A stretch of 64,000 nucleotides of DNA from Typhlomys cinereus (lineage: Eukaryota > Chordata > Mammalia > Rodentia > Platacanthomyidae). Of this stretch, positions 32,985 to 44,800 are shown piece after piece. The stretch's first letter is position 1. The number at the start of each line of letters is the position of its first letter. A model generated the notes under the pieces. The model was not told where the DNA came from and ran no database searches. It saw only the letters and a program-made list of their open reading frames with translations. A program made the position numbers and the translations under genes. The stretch covers positions 16,024,688 through 16,088,687 of the forward strand of contig JALPQD010000004.1 in assembly GCA_023101885.1 (NCBI GenBank). The letters are read 5' to 3'.

Positions 32985-33275
32985 GGGGCTGGAGAGGTGG
33001 CTCAGTGGTTAAGCCTCTGCCTTGCAGGCAGAAGGTCTTGAGTTCGGATCCTAGACCCCACATATAGATGCCAGGCGGAAGCGGGGGGGGGGGATGGCCT
33101 GGGGGGTGGCCTGGCCTGGCCTGGCCTGGCCTGAGTTTCTGGCCCTGGTAGGGCAGAGTAGTTCCCGAATTCGTCCGTGGTTCTACACGCACACATACAT
33201 ACACACACATATGCACACATGCATATGCACAATTGAATAAATAATTAAAAAAAAAACAAAAAAAAACAAAAAAAC
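32985..33275 (+). mobile_element. B2-like tRNA-derived SINE, young subfamily
   Basis: Complete element: ggggctggagaggtggctcagtggttaag (A-box region), gagttcggatcc (B-box), body, CA-rich region, then an A-rich tail. It differs from the copies at 41.6 and 58.6 kb by a shorter 3' body and by an expanded (GGCCT)n at 33108-33133. A 16 bp perfect target-site duplication brackets it. Confidence 0.96.
33108..33133. repeat. (GGCCT)n inside the SINE
   Basis: Five tandem GGCCT units replace the single ggcctg seen in sister SINEs. Confidence 0.92.
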
Positions 33276-33291
33276 AAATTTAAGGTTCCAA
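33276..33291. repeat. Target-site duplication, right copy (SINE)
   Basis: Exact copy of 32969-32984. Confidence 0.93.
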
Positions 33292-33679
33292 ATAATGAAA
33301 TAAAAAATAATATGCAGCATAAACATATAAATGTATTGAGTCTAAGTGTTAAATTTTGCATTTCCTAAACACTAAGCTCTATATATTATTCTTTCATAAA
33401 ACTCATAACTTATGATAATTGTAAATGATTATCTTTGTTTACTTGGTTTTATCTTTGTCAATAGTCATAAAGATAACAAAAATGGCATGATAGAATCCTA
33501 ATGTTATACTTTTTTTGAAAGTTTGAACACTCATATGGAATTTGATGTGTGCTGTTTCCACCAAATTTTAAATCAAACTATCAAAGATATCAAACATATA
33601 TTATTGCTCTATATTCACAGCACAGCATGAAGTGGATATCTGATGAATTTTCAATTAACTTGGCCAATGTCCCAAAAAA

Positions 33680-33681
<2 letters not shown>
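33292..33681. other. Unassigned AT-rich DNA
   Basis: Nothing recognised. Confidence 0.6.

Positions 33682-33722
<41 letters not shown>
33682..33722. repeat. (AC)n microsatellite
   Basis: About 20 uninterrupted AC units, not clearly attached to a SINE. Confidence 0.96.
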
Positions 33723-33723
<1 letters not shown>

Positions 33724-34812
33724 CCTCTTGAAGGATCAGATTTGGCCTTCAATATTAGTCACTAATTAAAAACTACTTGTCAAACACCATCACTTAAAAT
33801 TATTACAGCAGATTAAACAGATTCCTCATTAACTAATTTATAAGGGGAGTTAAATTTTAATCAATATAAGGAGAACCAAAGCTTGGTATTTGTAATAAAA
33901 TGGATTGCTCTTTAATATTAACTACTATTCACTCAGTCATATCATAATCAGCTGATTCAAATGAATAGATGTAGTATTTAAATGACTAAAATAACCTGAT
34001 CATCATTGTAGACATTAAAAAGATTAAATGATATGAAATTACACCTTTATAAACTTCAGTATTGAACCAATTTTACATTGTAAAAATGGATTGAAATTTT
34101 GCTTGAAAGAATAGTATGTGGTGATTGAGCTACTTACTTGACAGTTCATAAGGTTTGAAAAAAATTTCTATATTTCTCAGTATTATCCAAATAATATCTC
34201 TATATAAATTTCTTAGAAACATTTATTAAATCCACTCTGAAATTATTAGGATTAAGTGAGTCTATGAAAGTTAACACCATTACTTGAAAAGCTAGATGAT
34301 TTACTTGTCTATTCAGAGTATATTTTGAATTATTGCTCTTCACAAGAAGTTAACCATAATTGACACTGTAGTATACTTTCACTGTAATCATATAGCAAGT
34401 CACTACTTACTGAAATATAAAGACAAAGATGGACTTCATAGAATACTGAATTAAATTAGAGGCAGGTCTGCTTTAACCAGATTTTTTTTATCTTACATCT
34501 TAAGTCAATGTCATGTTCTGTTTCTATTTGGGTAGAAAATATTAAAGTATTCTCTAACTGAGCAATTGAGAATAAGTTGATGTTCGTATGTCAGCCTAAA
34601 TGAAAGCAACAGGCATGCAAATAAAACTCTTACCATTCTGGAACTACTCTGAAGCCATAAATGGCCTCCTGAAGGAAATAAAATAGTATGAGCAATGGAT
34701 ATTTATTGAGGATGTTGCTAAAATGACCATATACAACTGAAAATACTGATAGTGAAACAAAGGACCATGCTGTCTTAAAGTATTTGAGAAGAGAAAAGAT
34801 ATACAACAGGAC
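33723..34812. other. Unassigned AT-rich DNA
   Basis: No gene or repeat recognised. Confidence 0.6.
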
Positions 34813-34829
34813 TTGTGTGATTTTCTTCT

Positions 34830-34854
34830 TTTTATTCAACTGTGCATCTGTGCA

Positions 34855-34908
<54 letters not shown>

Positions 34909-35115
34909 ACTACGGGGGAATTTGGGAACCACCATGGACCGCCTCCACCTCCTCCTTGTTTATTCTGCCCCAGAATTCGGGCTCCGCCCTACCAGGACCA
35001 GAAGAGCAGGCTGCCCCCGCTTCCACCTGGCATCTATACGTGGGATCTGGGATCCGAACTCAGGACCTTCTGCCTGCAAGGCAGAGGCTTAAGGTCTGAG
35101 TCACCTCTCCAGCTT
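34830..35115 (-). mobile_element. B2-like tRNA-derived SINE, young subfamily, minus strand
   Basis: Head complement at the right (cttctgcctgcaaggcagaggcttaaggtctgagtcacctctccagc), body ggcatctatacgtggg, and a long (GT)n at 34858-34906 in the tail. Direct repeat ttgtgtga at 34813-34820 and 35116-35123, continuing imperfectly, supports the boundaries. Confidence 0.93.
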
Positions 35116-35123
35116 TTGTGTGA

Positions 35124-36288
35124 CTTTTCATTTGTTAAAATTTCCCTGCTGTGTGCATCAATGTAAATGAACCTTTATAAAGGTTCATGATAGACTGATA
35201 CCGTATTGCCTTACATTTTCCAAAATCGGTCTAATGATTCTTTATAATATAAACTTCCATAATAGTAAAGAGAAGGACATTATTATTAACTTTTAATTTA
35301 AGAGAAAACAAAATTTTACTTCCTCTAACAGTGGTAAATTGAAATAGTCACCATAGCATAGTAAGATATAATTACTTAGTTTTAATTCTTGCAGTTTCAT
35401 TACACATTATTGTTACATGGGTCAATGTGCATAATTGCAAAAAAAAAGTGTTAGCGTCTGATTGTTGGTCTTTGGATTGACTTCTTGGAAACAGTAGGTG
35501 AAACTGTTTTTTAAATTTCTTTGAGGGAGTTTTCTGTCAATTAACTCTTGGGATGGAAAGGTTCTCTTTAAACTGAAGGGGAATGATTATTTCAATAGCT
35601 ATGTGTTGGAGGACTAATGACCTATATGACTGAGGACTAGACACACAGAACAGATTCTGCACACCTCTACAGGAAGGTTGCATAAGACATTGAAACATCA
35701 TGATACGTACCCCAGGCCTCAAGATTGCAAGTTGCTGCAGTCATTCATTCTCCTCTCTGCGACACAATAGTCACAGTTGCAGAAACACCAAAGACTGTCT
35801 GGAATTCAGAACATGTGTATTATGCTGTTTATGTTCAGATTAAGTTATTTCCTCCATGATTTACAGCCTTAGTGAAGGTGAAGTTAAATTGTATAAAGGC
35901 GGTGTGTTTGGGAGTTTGTCAATTTGAAGTTAAAATCATTGCAGCTGGTAGATCATTGGAGGCAGAGCAACACTGGACCGAAATGTAGAAACTTTGGTGC
36001 CTGCAGCAGCAACTCAACAACATAATGAAATATCCTAAGGAAACAAAAGACAATACAAGCTTAATTGCCATTTCAATTATAATTTACTGTCATACCCTGC
36101 AATTTACATTTTCAAATTATAATTAGCCTATATCAAACTAAACTACCTGTTTAAGCTATTTTATTCTTAAATGTCTTCTTCTGACAGAGTTGGTATGACC
36201 TGAAAAAACATAATATTTTTGATAATTTCTAAGTGCTTAAATGAGTTCAAAATACAATATAAAAACCTGAAGTGATAAAGGTTAACTT
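35124..36288. other. Unassigned DNA
   Basis: No gene or repeat family recognised. 35540-35800 is less AT-rich and looks unique. Confidence 0.55.
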
Positions 36289-36356
36289 ATTACTAAAGAA
36301 ATTGTATGTAAATATGATTTACATTACTAAAGAAATTGTATGTATATATGATTTAC
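36289..36356. repeat. 34 bp tandem duplication
   Basis: attactaaagaaattgtatg... at 36289-36322 and again at 36323-36356, with one difference (taaata versus tatata). Confidence 0.9.
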
Positions 36357-37439
36357 ATTACAAAACTTTTAGTAGCAAATTTATAAAGTAAGGCTATTCT
36401 AGTTAAACAATCAGCCATAATTCAAATAGTTTCTAACTGACTTGAAAGACCAGAGTGCTATTCTTTTGCTCTGGAACATAATAAATCAGTGGATTTTCTA
36501 ATATCCACTACCACAGGCTTCCCTTCTACTTGTCCTCCTACTTAACAATGAAAAAAAAATTCTTGGAAAATCAGTAGCTAATCCTACCTCAGATCTGTTT
36601 CACTGAGTGTTTAGTAGTCAGTATTCATCTCATTATTTTCATGGAGTTCAGTCTAGGTTTTCATAAGTCATAGAATCCAATGACTGAAGTTTATATGTAA
36701 GCAACTCATGGAATAGATAAATATTTTGGATGGAATTCAAAGACTTGAATGTATCAAAATTACAATATCTTGACTCTGTTTCTAAGAGATAAGGTTACAT
36801 TTTAAAAATGTTTGTCATATAGTGAAAAGACAAAACCACATTAACTCCATGATAATATACTCTTTGAAAACAATCCAAATAACAAAGTTTAGTTTATGAA
36901 AATTAAATGTTATACTGTATCTTTGAAATGCAGACTACAATGAACATAATTGTAGCAAAATGTTAGCAGCTGATTAGCCACCTTTTCAATGGTTTCTGAG
37001 ATATCCATAGGTGTACCTGTTGTATAATCTTACAACTTCACAACTTGATTTAATGAGTTCACTCTGAGCTACATAAATTGGGGAAGAATTGCTATTATCT
37101 TTCACTTTGAACACTGAAAAGTCTCTGTTACTAGAGAACACAAGCTGGCATGGCCACGCTTGATTTTTCTATGTTGCTTTGAGCTATTTTCAGAACATAT
37201 TAATTATGTGTGGGTATTTTGATTTTTATAAAAAAAACTAGACAAAGTAAGATATGTGAAGCATATAGTCTAACATTTTATTTGCTGACTTCTCTATGCA
37301 TCATCTTTGGGACATCATTTACTTATAACATAATGTCCGACTTTGTTCAGTCTTTCCCCCATGAATAAATTCTAGTATATGGTATAATTTTAACTGTCGA
37401 GAAAGAATTACCTCTAAATAATTAATGCCAATCCCTCCT
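36357..37439. other. Unassigned AT-rich DNA
   Basis: No gene or repeat family recognised. Confidence 0.6.
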
Positions 37440-37660
37440 TTTTTTTTATCTGCAAAGATGACTCAAGTCATGTTCCCTGAAGGTTTTGCTTTCCCATGGA
37501 GACAACATTGACAGGTGATGGCTAGATATTTTTAATTAGGAGAAACCCCGAAGTAAAGAAGTTCCCAGACGGAGTAGCAGTTAGCCTTGTAAACAATGTT
37601 TGACACCTGCTTGGTTAAATTAGTATGAACACCTGCCATTCTCCACTCCGAATGTCTACT
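37440..37660. promoter_or_regulatory. Candidate non-coding regulatory segment
   Basis: A less AT-rich island within repeat-poor DNA that holds several motif-like words close together: tgactcaagtca (AP-1-like palindrome), catggagacaac (RFX half-site-like), tgtaaaca (forkhead-like), and cacctg E-boxes at about 37604 and 37630. Motif matching by eye is weak evidence; conservation is not tested. Confidence 0.25.
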
Positions 37661-39983
37661 GCTCACTATTTTCATGTCGATATTTTAAAAATGAAACAAT
37701 TTTTGTGGTTATTATTGAAATTTAAATAACTTTCATCCTAACTTTTCTTTTACTTCTGTTGTAATAACATTTTATTACATAAGTAATGGATGAATCTATT
37801 CTCTTGCCAAGATTGATAAATGTCATCTAAAGCTAAAATCCCTACTGTCTAAAGCTAAGATTCCTACTTCAACATCAAATTCAGCCAAATTTTGGATATT
37901 AACTTTGAAGACAAGAGACATATATTTGGTTGAAATGATGATGCCTGTAGTGAAAAATTTCTGTACTACTTAGTTTGCACTTAATAGACCTTTATTTCTG
38001 GATAATATTTCATTCATTTTTTCAATGTGATGTAAAGACAGTATAATCAAGTTAAGTAAAATCTGTAATATGTTATAGAGTCATATCTACCCTAAAACTT
38101 CTGCAGAAACAAATTGAGTACTTAAAGAACTTTCGCTAAAGGAGGCACACTTAATAAAGTAGATGGGGGAAATCTTTCGTGGAAAATTTTGAGAAACACT
38201 GTGGGGTCAGGAAAAGGTGTGACATACGGAGGCATGGAAGTGTCCACGCAGGGAAAGACTGAGCAGCAGAAAGACCTCAGAACACAGGAAGGTCTCCATG
38301 TTTGGGGAAAGGAGAGAAGTACATATGGCCGGCTAACAGGGAAGGAAGTAGAAAAAAAGAGGCCAGGCTGGTAAACAGTGTGTTGTGCCCAATGCCATAT
38401 AAAATGTGAGAATCCCTGTTCAAAAAAAAGAGGAAAATACTTCACTAACACGCTTCTCTGTAAAACATTTTTTGTCTTTATGGTCTTTCTTGCCTATCTA
38501 TATATATATATTTAATTTTCATATTTATCTTTAATTTTTATTATCTTAAATGAAAATTAGGCCCCTATATGAATAACACTATCTTCACTACTCATTTTGT
38601 AGCAAAAAAATGGCAATTTTAATTGCAAAAATAAGAACAACTGATATGAAGTCATGACAGTCATTTGTTTGTATTTAATAATTCCTATATACATATTATG
38701 TTATTAGTAGTGGGAAAAATAGTGGAAATAGTGGAAAAATAAATGACTTGCTTTTATTTTGTTTAGTGATATATGGATATTATTCCAGTCCTTTGCTTAT
38801 AAATGAGAAAAGACTGAATGAACACGAAAATAACTTTTCGTTCTTTCATGTCAAAATGGTAGGTAAGAATCAGTTATGTGAGATTTACCATGAGGAGAGA
38901 TATAGTCATTCTTTGGTCAGTTCCACTTTTAGAACAACCTTACTGCCTTTACTGCAGCATGTCTTTGTTCAAATGATGGAGCTGCTTCAAAGGATTTTAA
39001 GCATATATCCGATTAGCCAGTCACAGACATAAAGCACATATAATTTTTCACTAGGGTTCTTGTCAAAGATGCACACAGTATGCCAACACCTGTTCTATGT
39101 TCATAGATCACTGCAAATACTTTATGAGAAATGGCCTAATAAGGAGCAATGTGGGGTTGTATGACTCTCTTCATTCAAGCAATTTTCCAGTATGCTCCAG
39201 TCTCAAAAAGCATGATCAAGGACAAATTCATTAGAAATATTGAAAAGACATTATATCCAAAACAGACTATGAGAAACCTGTCCCTTGGGGAAGAAATAAT
39301 CAAGGAAAGGTAATGGAAATCCTATCTAACTTAGATCCTTATATGCTACAGTGATCATTTTTTAAATGCCCTAAATATGTTTGAAAGTACTCTAGAATTC
39401 AGTAACTCAGCATGGTCATGTTGAAATCATTTGTTTTGTTACTTAGTGTTTTTCAGTACGTGAATCTTCACCATGTTAGTTCACTGAGAAATATTCCCCT
39501 TACTTGAAGGGTTCTTATATTTATCCACATACATTTATTGTGTTTAATGGGTGTATTTGGAGTCTCTGATTTTATTTAGGGAGAGTAGATTGTTAATACA
39601 AGAAATCCAAGCTATTAAGTGATTCATCACCAAAGGTTCCCAGTGTGATAACTTCTGCATTGGAGTTTATTCAAACAATTTTCACTTTAGAAACAAATGC
39701 ATCGTCTTACTTTCTACAGAATCAAAATCTTTGTGATGAGAAACAGAGAAAGGTGCACCTTTAAATAACCACTGCTACATAATATTAAAAATTCTGTATT
39801 TTCATTCAGTCTGCAATATTTCTCTAGTTTAGGAAAACTGTTTAGACAACTATGGACATGATTTGCTTGCCTTTTTTCTCTTGCAAAAGAATCAACAAAT
39901 CCTATTATTAATAACTTTAAAATCAAACACTAGAAAGAAAAAATTGTCAGTGTTATCTTGAATTATAGGTTTTTGATGTTTAG
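37661..39983. other. Unassigned AT-rich DNA
   Basis: No gene or repeat family recognised. Open frames at 38122-38451 (minus) and 38748-39032 (plus) lack recognisable domains or codon bias. Confidence 0.55.
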
Positions 39984-40014
39984 TTGAATGAATGAATGAA
40001 TGAATGAATGAATG
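39984..40014. repeat. (TGAA)n microsatellite
   Basis: Seven or eight perfect TGAA units. Confidence 0.95.
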
Positions 40015-40768
40015 CATAATAAGTAAATAGATAAATAAAAATCCTGCTCCCCATCTTAGTTTTACAGTCATTGGATTAGGATCACTCCCAATGGCTTCCT
40101 TCCCTCCTTTTTTAAATTTTATTTACAGATAGCTTTAAACTAGTCAATTTTTCAACTGGGGTTTTTGAAGATCCACTTAATACCATTAGGTACTATTTAG
40201 GTAGGCAATGATCTTAAACTTTATAACTTTTTCAGGTTGTTGCAACGATTCAGTAGATAAATGAATATACTCTTTTTTCTACATTTCTGCTATGTCTCAA
40301 ACATGGAAACATTTTACTCAATGATTCTGTTTTTCAAAATCATTTTGTAAAGGTCAACTCAGATTAAAATTACTGACACTTTTTTAAATTGTGCAGCTTT
40401 TAAAATTTTTAAGTATTAAAATTATTTTGTGTATAATGTGTGGTGGTCTCATATAGACTGATTATTTGCTAATTATTATTTCAATACAATAGTACTTCAT
40501 AAATATTGTTAAATGTACCACTGTAGAGCTACACAATTCATCAGAAACATATTTTGATTCAAATTCAAAACTTTTTATACTTACTTGATAATATTCCTCA
40601 AATGAAATAGACCCTAGTTTTTACTTTTGTATAACTCCCTTTAGTGAAAATATTTAGTCTTCTTAAAATTTAGAAAATGATAAAGTAAGGGAAAATGATA
40701 AAATAGCAATCATAAGGAAATTCAAAAACTTCTTCATCTTTCATAATATTTTCCATGGTCTTTGTATG
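40015..40768. other. Unassigned AT-rich DNA
   Basis: Nothing recognised. Confidence 0.6.
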
Positions 40769-40769
40769 T

Positions 40770-41118
40770 AAGCGTTTCTGTGTGTATGTGTGTGTGTGTG
40801 TGCACACTTATGCATGTACATGTGTTTACATTGTGTGTTCATTTTTACAGCACATGTGGAGGACAGAAGTTGATGCTAAATGTTTTTCTCAATCATTTCT
40901 CCACCTTCTGTTTTGGTACAGGATGTGTCACAGAGGATAATGCTCACTATTCCAGCTACACAACTTGCCAGGATCCAACTATTTCTTTCACTCTTCATCA
41001 GTGCTGGAGTTACAGATGCCTACAACTGTGCTCAGTTTCTACATGGGCCTGGTATATGAACTCAGTTATTCATTCTTGAGTTACAAACATTGTACTTATT
41101 GAGTCATCTTTCTAGCCA
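40770..41118 (-). mobile_element. B4/B2-like composite SINE, minus strand
   Basis: GT-rich tail complement, gcacatgtggaggacagaagttgatg, then cagtgctggagttacagatgc and the head complement cttattgagtcatctttctagcc. This is the order of blocks in long rodent B4-type SINEs. The 105-codon frame across it is not a gene. Confidence 0.72.
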
Positions 41119-41573
41119 TACTGCATTCCTTTTATTGAATATAAAATCAAAAGTTAAATTAAAAGTGTACTTCCATATTGTTTTATAAATTCTTTGTCAT
41201 GTGATTCACAGACACATGAATGGTACGATGATATTTGGAGTATAGCTTTGTTACTTTGTGGGGTTTTTGGTAATTGGAAGGGTTATCATATGATATACGG
41301 TATTATAGTTGTGTATCTTGTATTCATGGCTTTTCCATAGCAAACTACTGCTACTGTCTCATTCATAAGGAAATATACAATGAAGTTCAATGGTTAGAGC
41401 AAAGTAAGAGATACCAGTGAATAATAAAATAAGTAATGAGTTGGCTCATAGGCTATGTACATAAGTTTATATTATATAATAGGAAAGAGCCTTAACATCA
41501 GAACACTAATATTTTAAACAGAGAGATCACAATATTACGGATTTTGTTAGGATTTGCATGGAGTAGGGTCAAG
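41119..41573. other. Unassigned AT-rich DNA
   Basis: Nothing recognised. Confidence 0.6.
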
Positions 41574-41591
41574 TTTAAAAACACAAAAACA
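41574..41591. repeat. Target-site duplication, left copy (SINE)
   Basis: tttaaaaacacaaaaaca, repeated at 41880-41897 with one mismatch. Confidence 0.9.
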
Positions 41592-41879
41592 GGGGCTGGA
41601 GAGGTGGCTCAGGGGTTAAGTCCTTGCAGGCGGAAGGTCCTGAGTTCAGATCCTAGACCCCATGTATAGACGCCGGGCGGAAGCGGGGGCGGCCTGCGTT
41701 TCTCGTCCTTCTAGGGCGGAGCCTGTGAATCCCAGGGCAGAGTATACAAGGAGGAGGTGGAGGCGTCCATGGTGGTTCCCGAATTCGTCCGTGGTTCTAC
41801 ACACACACATACATACACACATATACATGCACACACATGCATCCACGCACAATTGAATAAATAAACAAACAAAAAAAAC
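41592..41879 (+). mobile_element. B2-like tRNA-derived SINE, young subfamily
   Basis: ggggctggagaggtggctcaggggttaag, B-box gagttcagatcc, full-length GC-rich body (cgccgggcggaagcgggggcgg), gaattcgtccgtggttc, CA/CATA tail ending aattgaataaataaac. About 10 bp of the anticodon-loop region is missing compared with sister copies. Confidence 0.95.
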
Positions 41880-41897
41880 TTTAAAAACACTAAAACA
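41880..41897. repeat. Target-site duplication, right copy (SINE)
   Basis: tttaaaaacactaaaaca, pairs with 41574-41591. Confidence 0.9.
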
Positions 41898-44800
41898 ATC
41901 ATAAGATTTATTTCTGTCTTTGTATTTTATAAGATACTCTCTGATGTTGAATTTCAGCTTATGGATTGTGAATTTTATTTCCTACATAACATTTTGTAAA
42001 GTGTCCTCCTACTTTAAATCTTTTGAAATAATAAAGTGTTGATATTTATAAAAGAAAGATGATAATATATTATGTAAATTATAAAGAGAAATATAGAATT
42101 CTGAAAATGCAATTTACCCTACTGGTAAAATATTTACTCATTCACAAAAAGCAATAGTGAGTATAAAATGACAAATTCATTATGATTATTATTAATGGGC
42201 AATTAACATACCACTTTACACCTGCATAGATTTTTCATATTCTACACAACACTTATACCTCCAGTGCCTTATTTGGTGCTAGGATAGATATTAAGCTCAT
42301 TTTTCAGACTACTACAGGGAGAGAAAAAGCCAAGTTGCAAAGTGTTAAAAGTATTTTTTTTAAAAAAAATCAAGAAACTTGATTGCCAGACTACAAATCT
42401 TTCCAAGTAATTCTAAACCCACAAAAATAATTTACATGAGTTTCTAGGGAAATAATTTATTTCCCCTATTCTTCCAAAGAAGACAGCATTCATGGTGGGT
42501 GGCTGGCAGCAGGTGTTAATTCTGCAAGTACTAATTTACTATAGCAGGTGTCAGATACACTGGGTATTAACTGCATGGTTGCTACAAAGCAATGGCAATT
42601 ACTAAATGAGCTCTGATCAGGTGGCCAATGGCAAGGGCAAGCCTTCTGCTTTGCACCTCTCTTACCTGAGCAGTTTCTGTCGGAGTAACATTCATAGAAG
42701 TCTGTCACTCAGAGCATCCACTTCGGGGACTGAATATTTTCAACATCTCCACCATGCTTTCTTCTTTTCAGTAACATATGATAGCATATATCAGGGTAAT
42801 TAAAATCACTTTAGTTTTTTAAATTATGAGCAATACTATAGGAATATTGTAAGCAGCTGCTTCAATATTAACTCCTAACACAAATATTCCCAGCCACCTG
42901 CTCCATCTATGCCAATACTATCACTTGTAAGAAATATAAAAAAGCATATACCAACTAATACACTTCCAACTTATTATGGCATATTATAAAAACAATTTTA
43001 GGATAAGCAATTTATGTCTTCCTTTTTACCTGTAGTTTGATTATTGGTAAAACTACATCCCTAAAACTATTGTCTGATTTTACATAATACCTATTATGTA
43101 AGTACCAAAATTAATACAATTTTTAAGAATCAGCATTTGGCTAAGTTTACTTAGCTATGTTTTCATGTATACATTTACCTTTTATGCTTCCAAATTCAAG
43201 TATTGTGAATTCCACTTTTAGTAATATTTTGTTGTTAATAGTTCCATTCTGTTTCCTTTTTCTGTAACCATACCCATAAGTTTCTCTCTTTTGTATACCT
43301 TTTACTTTATTCTGTTTGTTCAAGGTGGCTAGACTCTGAGGAAGCAGGGAAGCTGTTATTTCTGATGCTGACTGACTAACCTCCAATGTTTTCCAGAGCA
43401 CCTTGTCTACATTGAAAGAAATTTCTTGATGAGGTTCAGTTGACCTAGTTCTAAGTCAGTTCATCTTAGAATATTATGCTACGGCTGATGGTAAAAACAT
43501 AGGAAATAAATTGGGTTTTCATAAAAATTTCGATGACCAAATTCAAGAAAAATGATCTACCTGTGGAGCACAGCTAAGCACAGACTGCCAGATGTCAGAT
43601 TTCCACTGTTCTTGTTTAGTTGGTTAGCCTGGTGTTCAGGAACACAATGAAAGCAGTCTTTGTGAAACAAAGGACTTAAAATTCACAAGCTTTACTATGA
43701 GAATAAAGCCACCTACAGGGGCATTTTACAACAGATTGATCTAAAAGAAATGAGGAAAGCTTCTGAGAGAGGTGCCAGGCACAGAGGAGGGTGAAGTCAG
43801 GCTGTGCTGTGAGCACCAAGTTCCAAGGGACTGAATCCCAACTTTGCCTTTTATTCTTTTCTAATCAGCCAATGTACAGTTTATGACCTGGCGCGTGACA
43901 ACCCATTTATGAAGTACTTTAGAGAGGTCTTACTTCATGAGAGGAAAGTAGGCATGATGCCTTTGAAATGGAGATCTAAAAATGTAATGAGGATGTACTC
44001 CTCAGATCATAAATGCATTTCATGTAAGATCTTCTTTCATCATAGAGAGCTCATTGTGTGGACAAAAAGACTACATGGAGCCCTTATTTTAAAGGACTTC
44101 TAAACATAGCTAACATGCCCCACCCCAAGCTGTGAAACGAGATAAATTAACTAGCTAAAGTTTCCTTAATGGGGGTTATTATATTTATGGAAGCATGAAT
44201 TTCTACAGATTTTCTCTATCCTACAAAGAGATACTATCCTTGATCATAATGTTGGCAAATGGAGCATCTGAGCCAACAAAAGCCTCTGGCTATCTCACCA
44301 ATTTCAAAATAGATTGCACATCTGCCTCTATCTTTTCTAGCAAATGCAATAATACAAAAAGCTTGTTAGAAGAGCTTTGGATTAGTGTTCACTGAGATGG
44401 AGATGATGGGATGGCTCTGTAGGTTGGCTACATCAGACTGTGCTTATTGACTATGATTTCAGGCACATACAGTTCTTGCCTGTGGTTGCATTACAAAAGA
44501 TTTCATGTTAATAATGTAGTGCTAAGAAATCAGTTATTTAGGAAAATAAATGGAAAAATTTGAGCTAGTGATATCCTATTAAAACATAATGCATGATGCT
44601 TCTTCTAATATATACCTAATTTTCATAAATTTTGAAACTTACACTTCAAAATCACCAAAACTTTATCTTGAAAATAGAGGATTTGAAGACTGTTACTAAA
44701 GAGAAGATATGCAATTACTTCTGCCTCATCTAGAATCATTTATTGTTTCAGTTTCAGAAGCACATATTTTTAACATATTTGTTTTACTGTTTCTTACTCT

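Noticed and set aside
34784..35166. Overlapping 102- and 117-codon plus frames with Cys-Val repeats
   Set aside because: They run through the GT tail and body of a minus-strand SINE; the same peptide pattern recurs at the other SINE copies.
38122..38451. 109-codon minus frame with mixed composition
   Set aside because: No recognisable domain, no splice or promoter context, and overlapping plus frame equally open; treated as chance.
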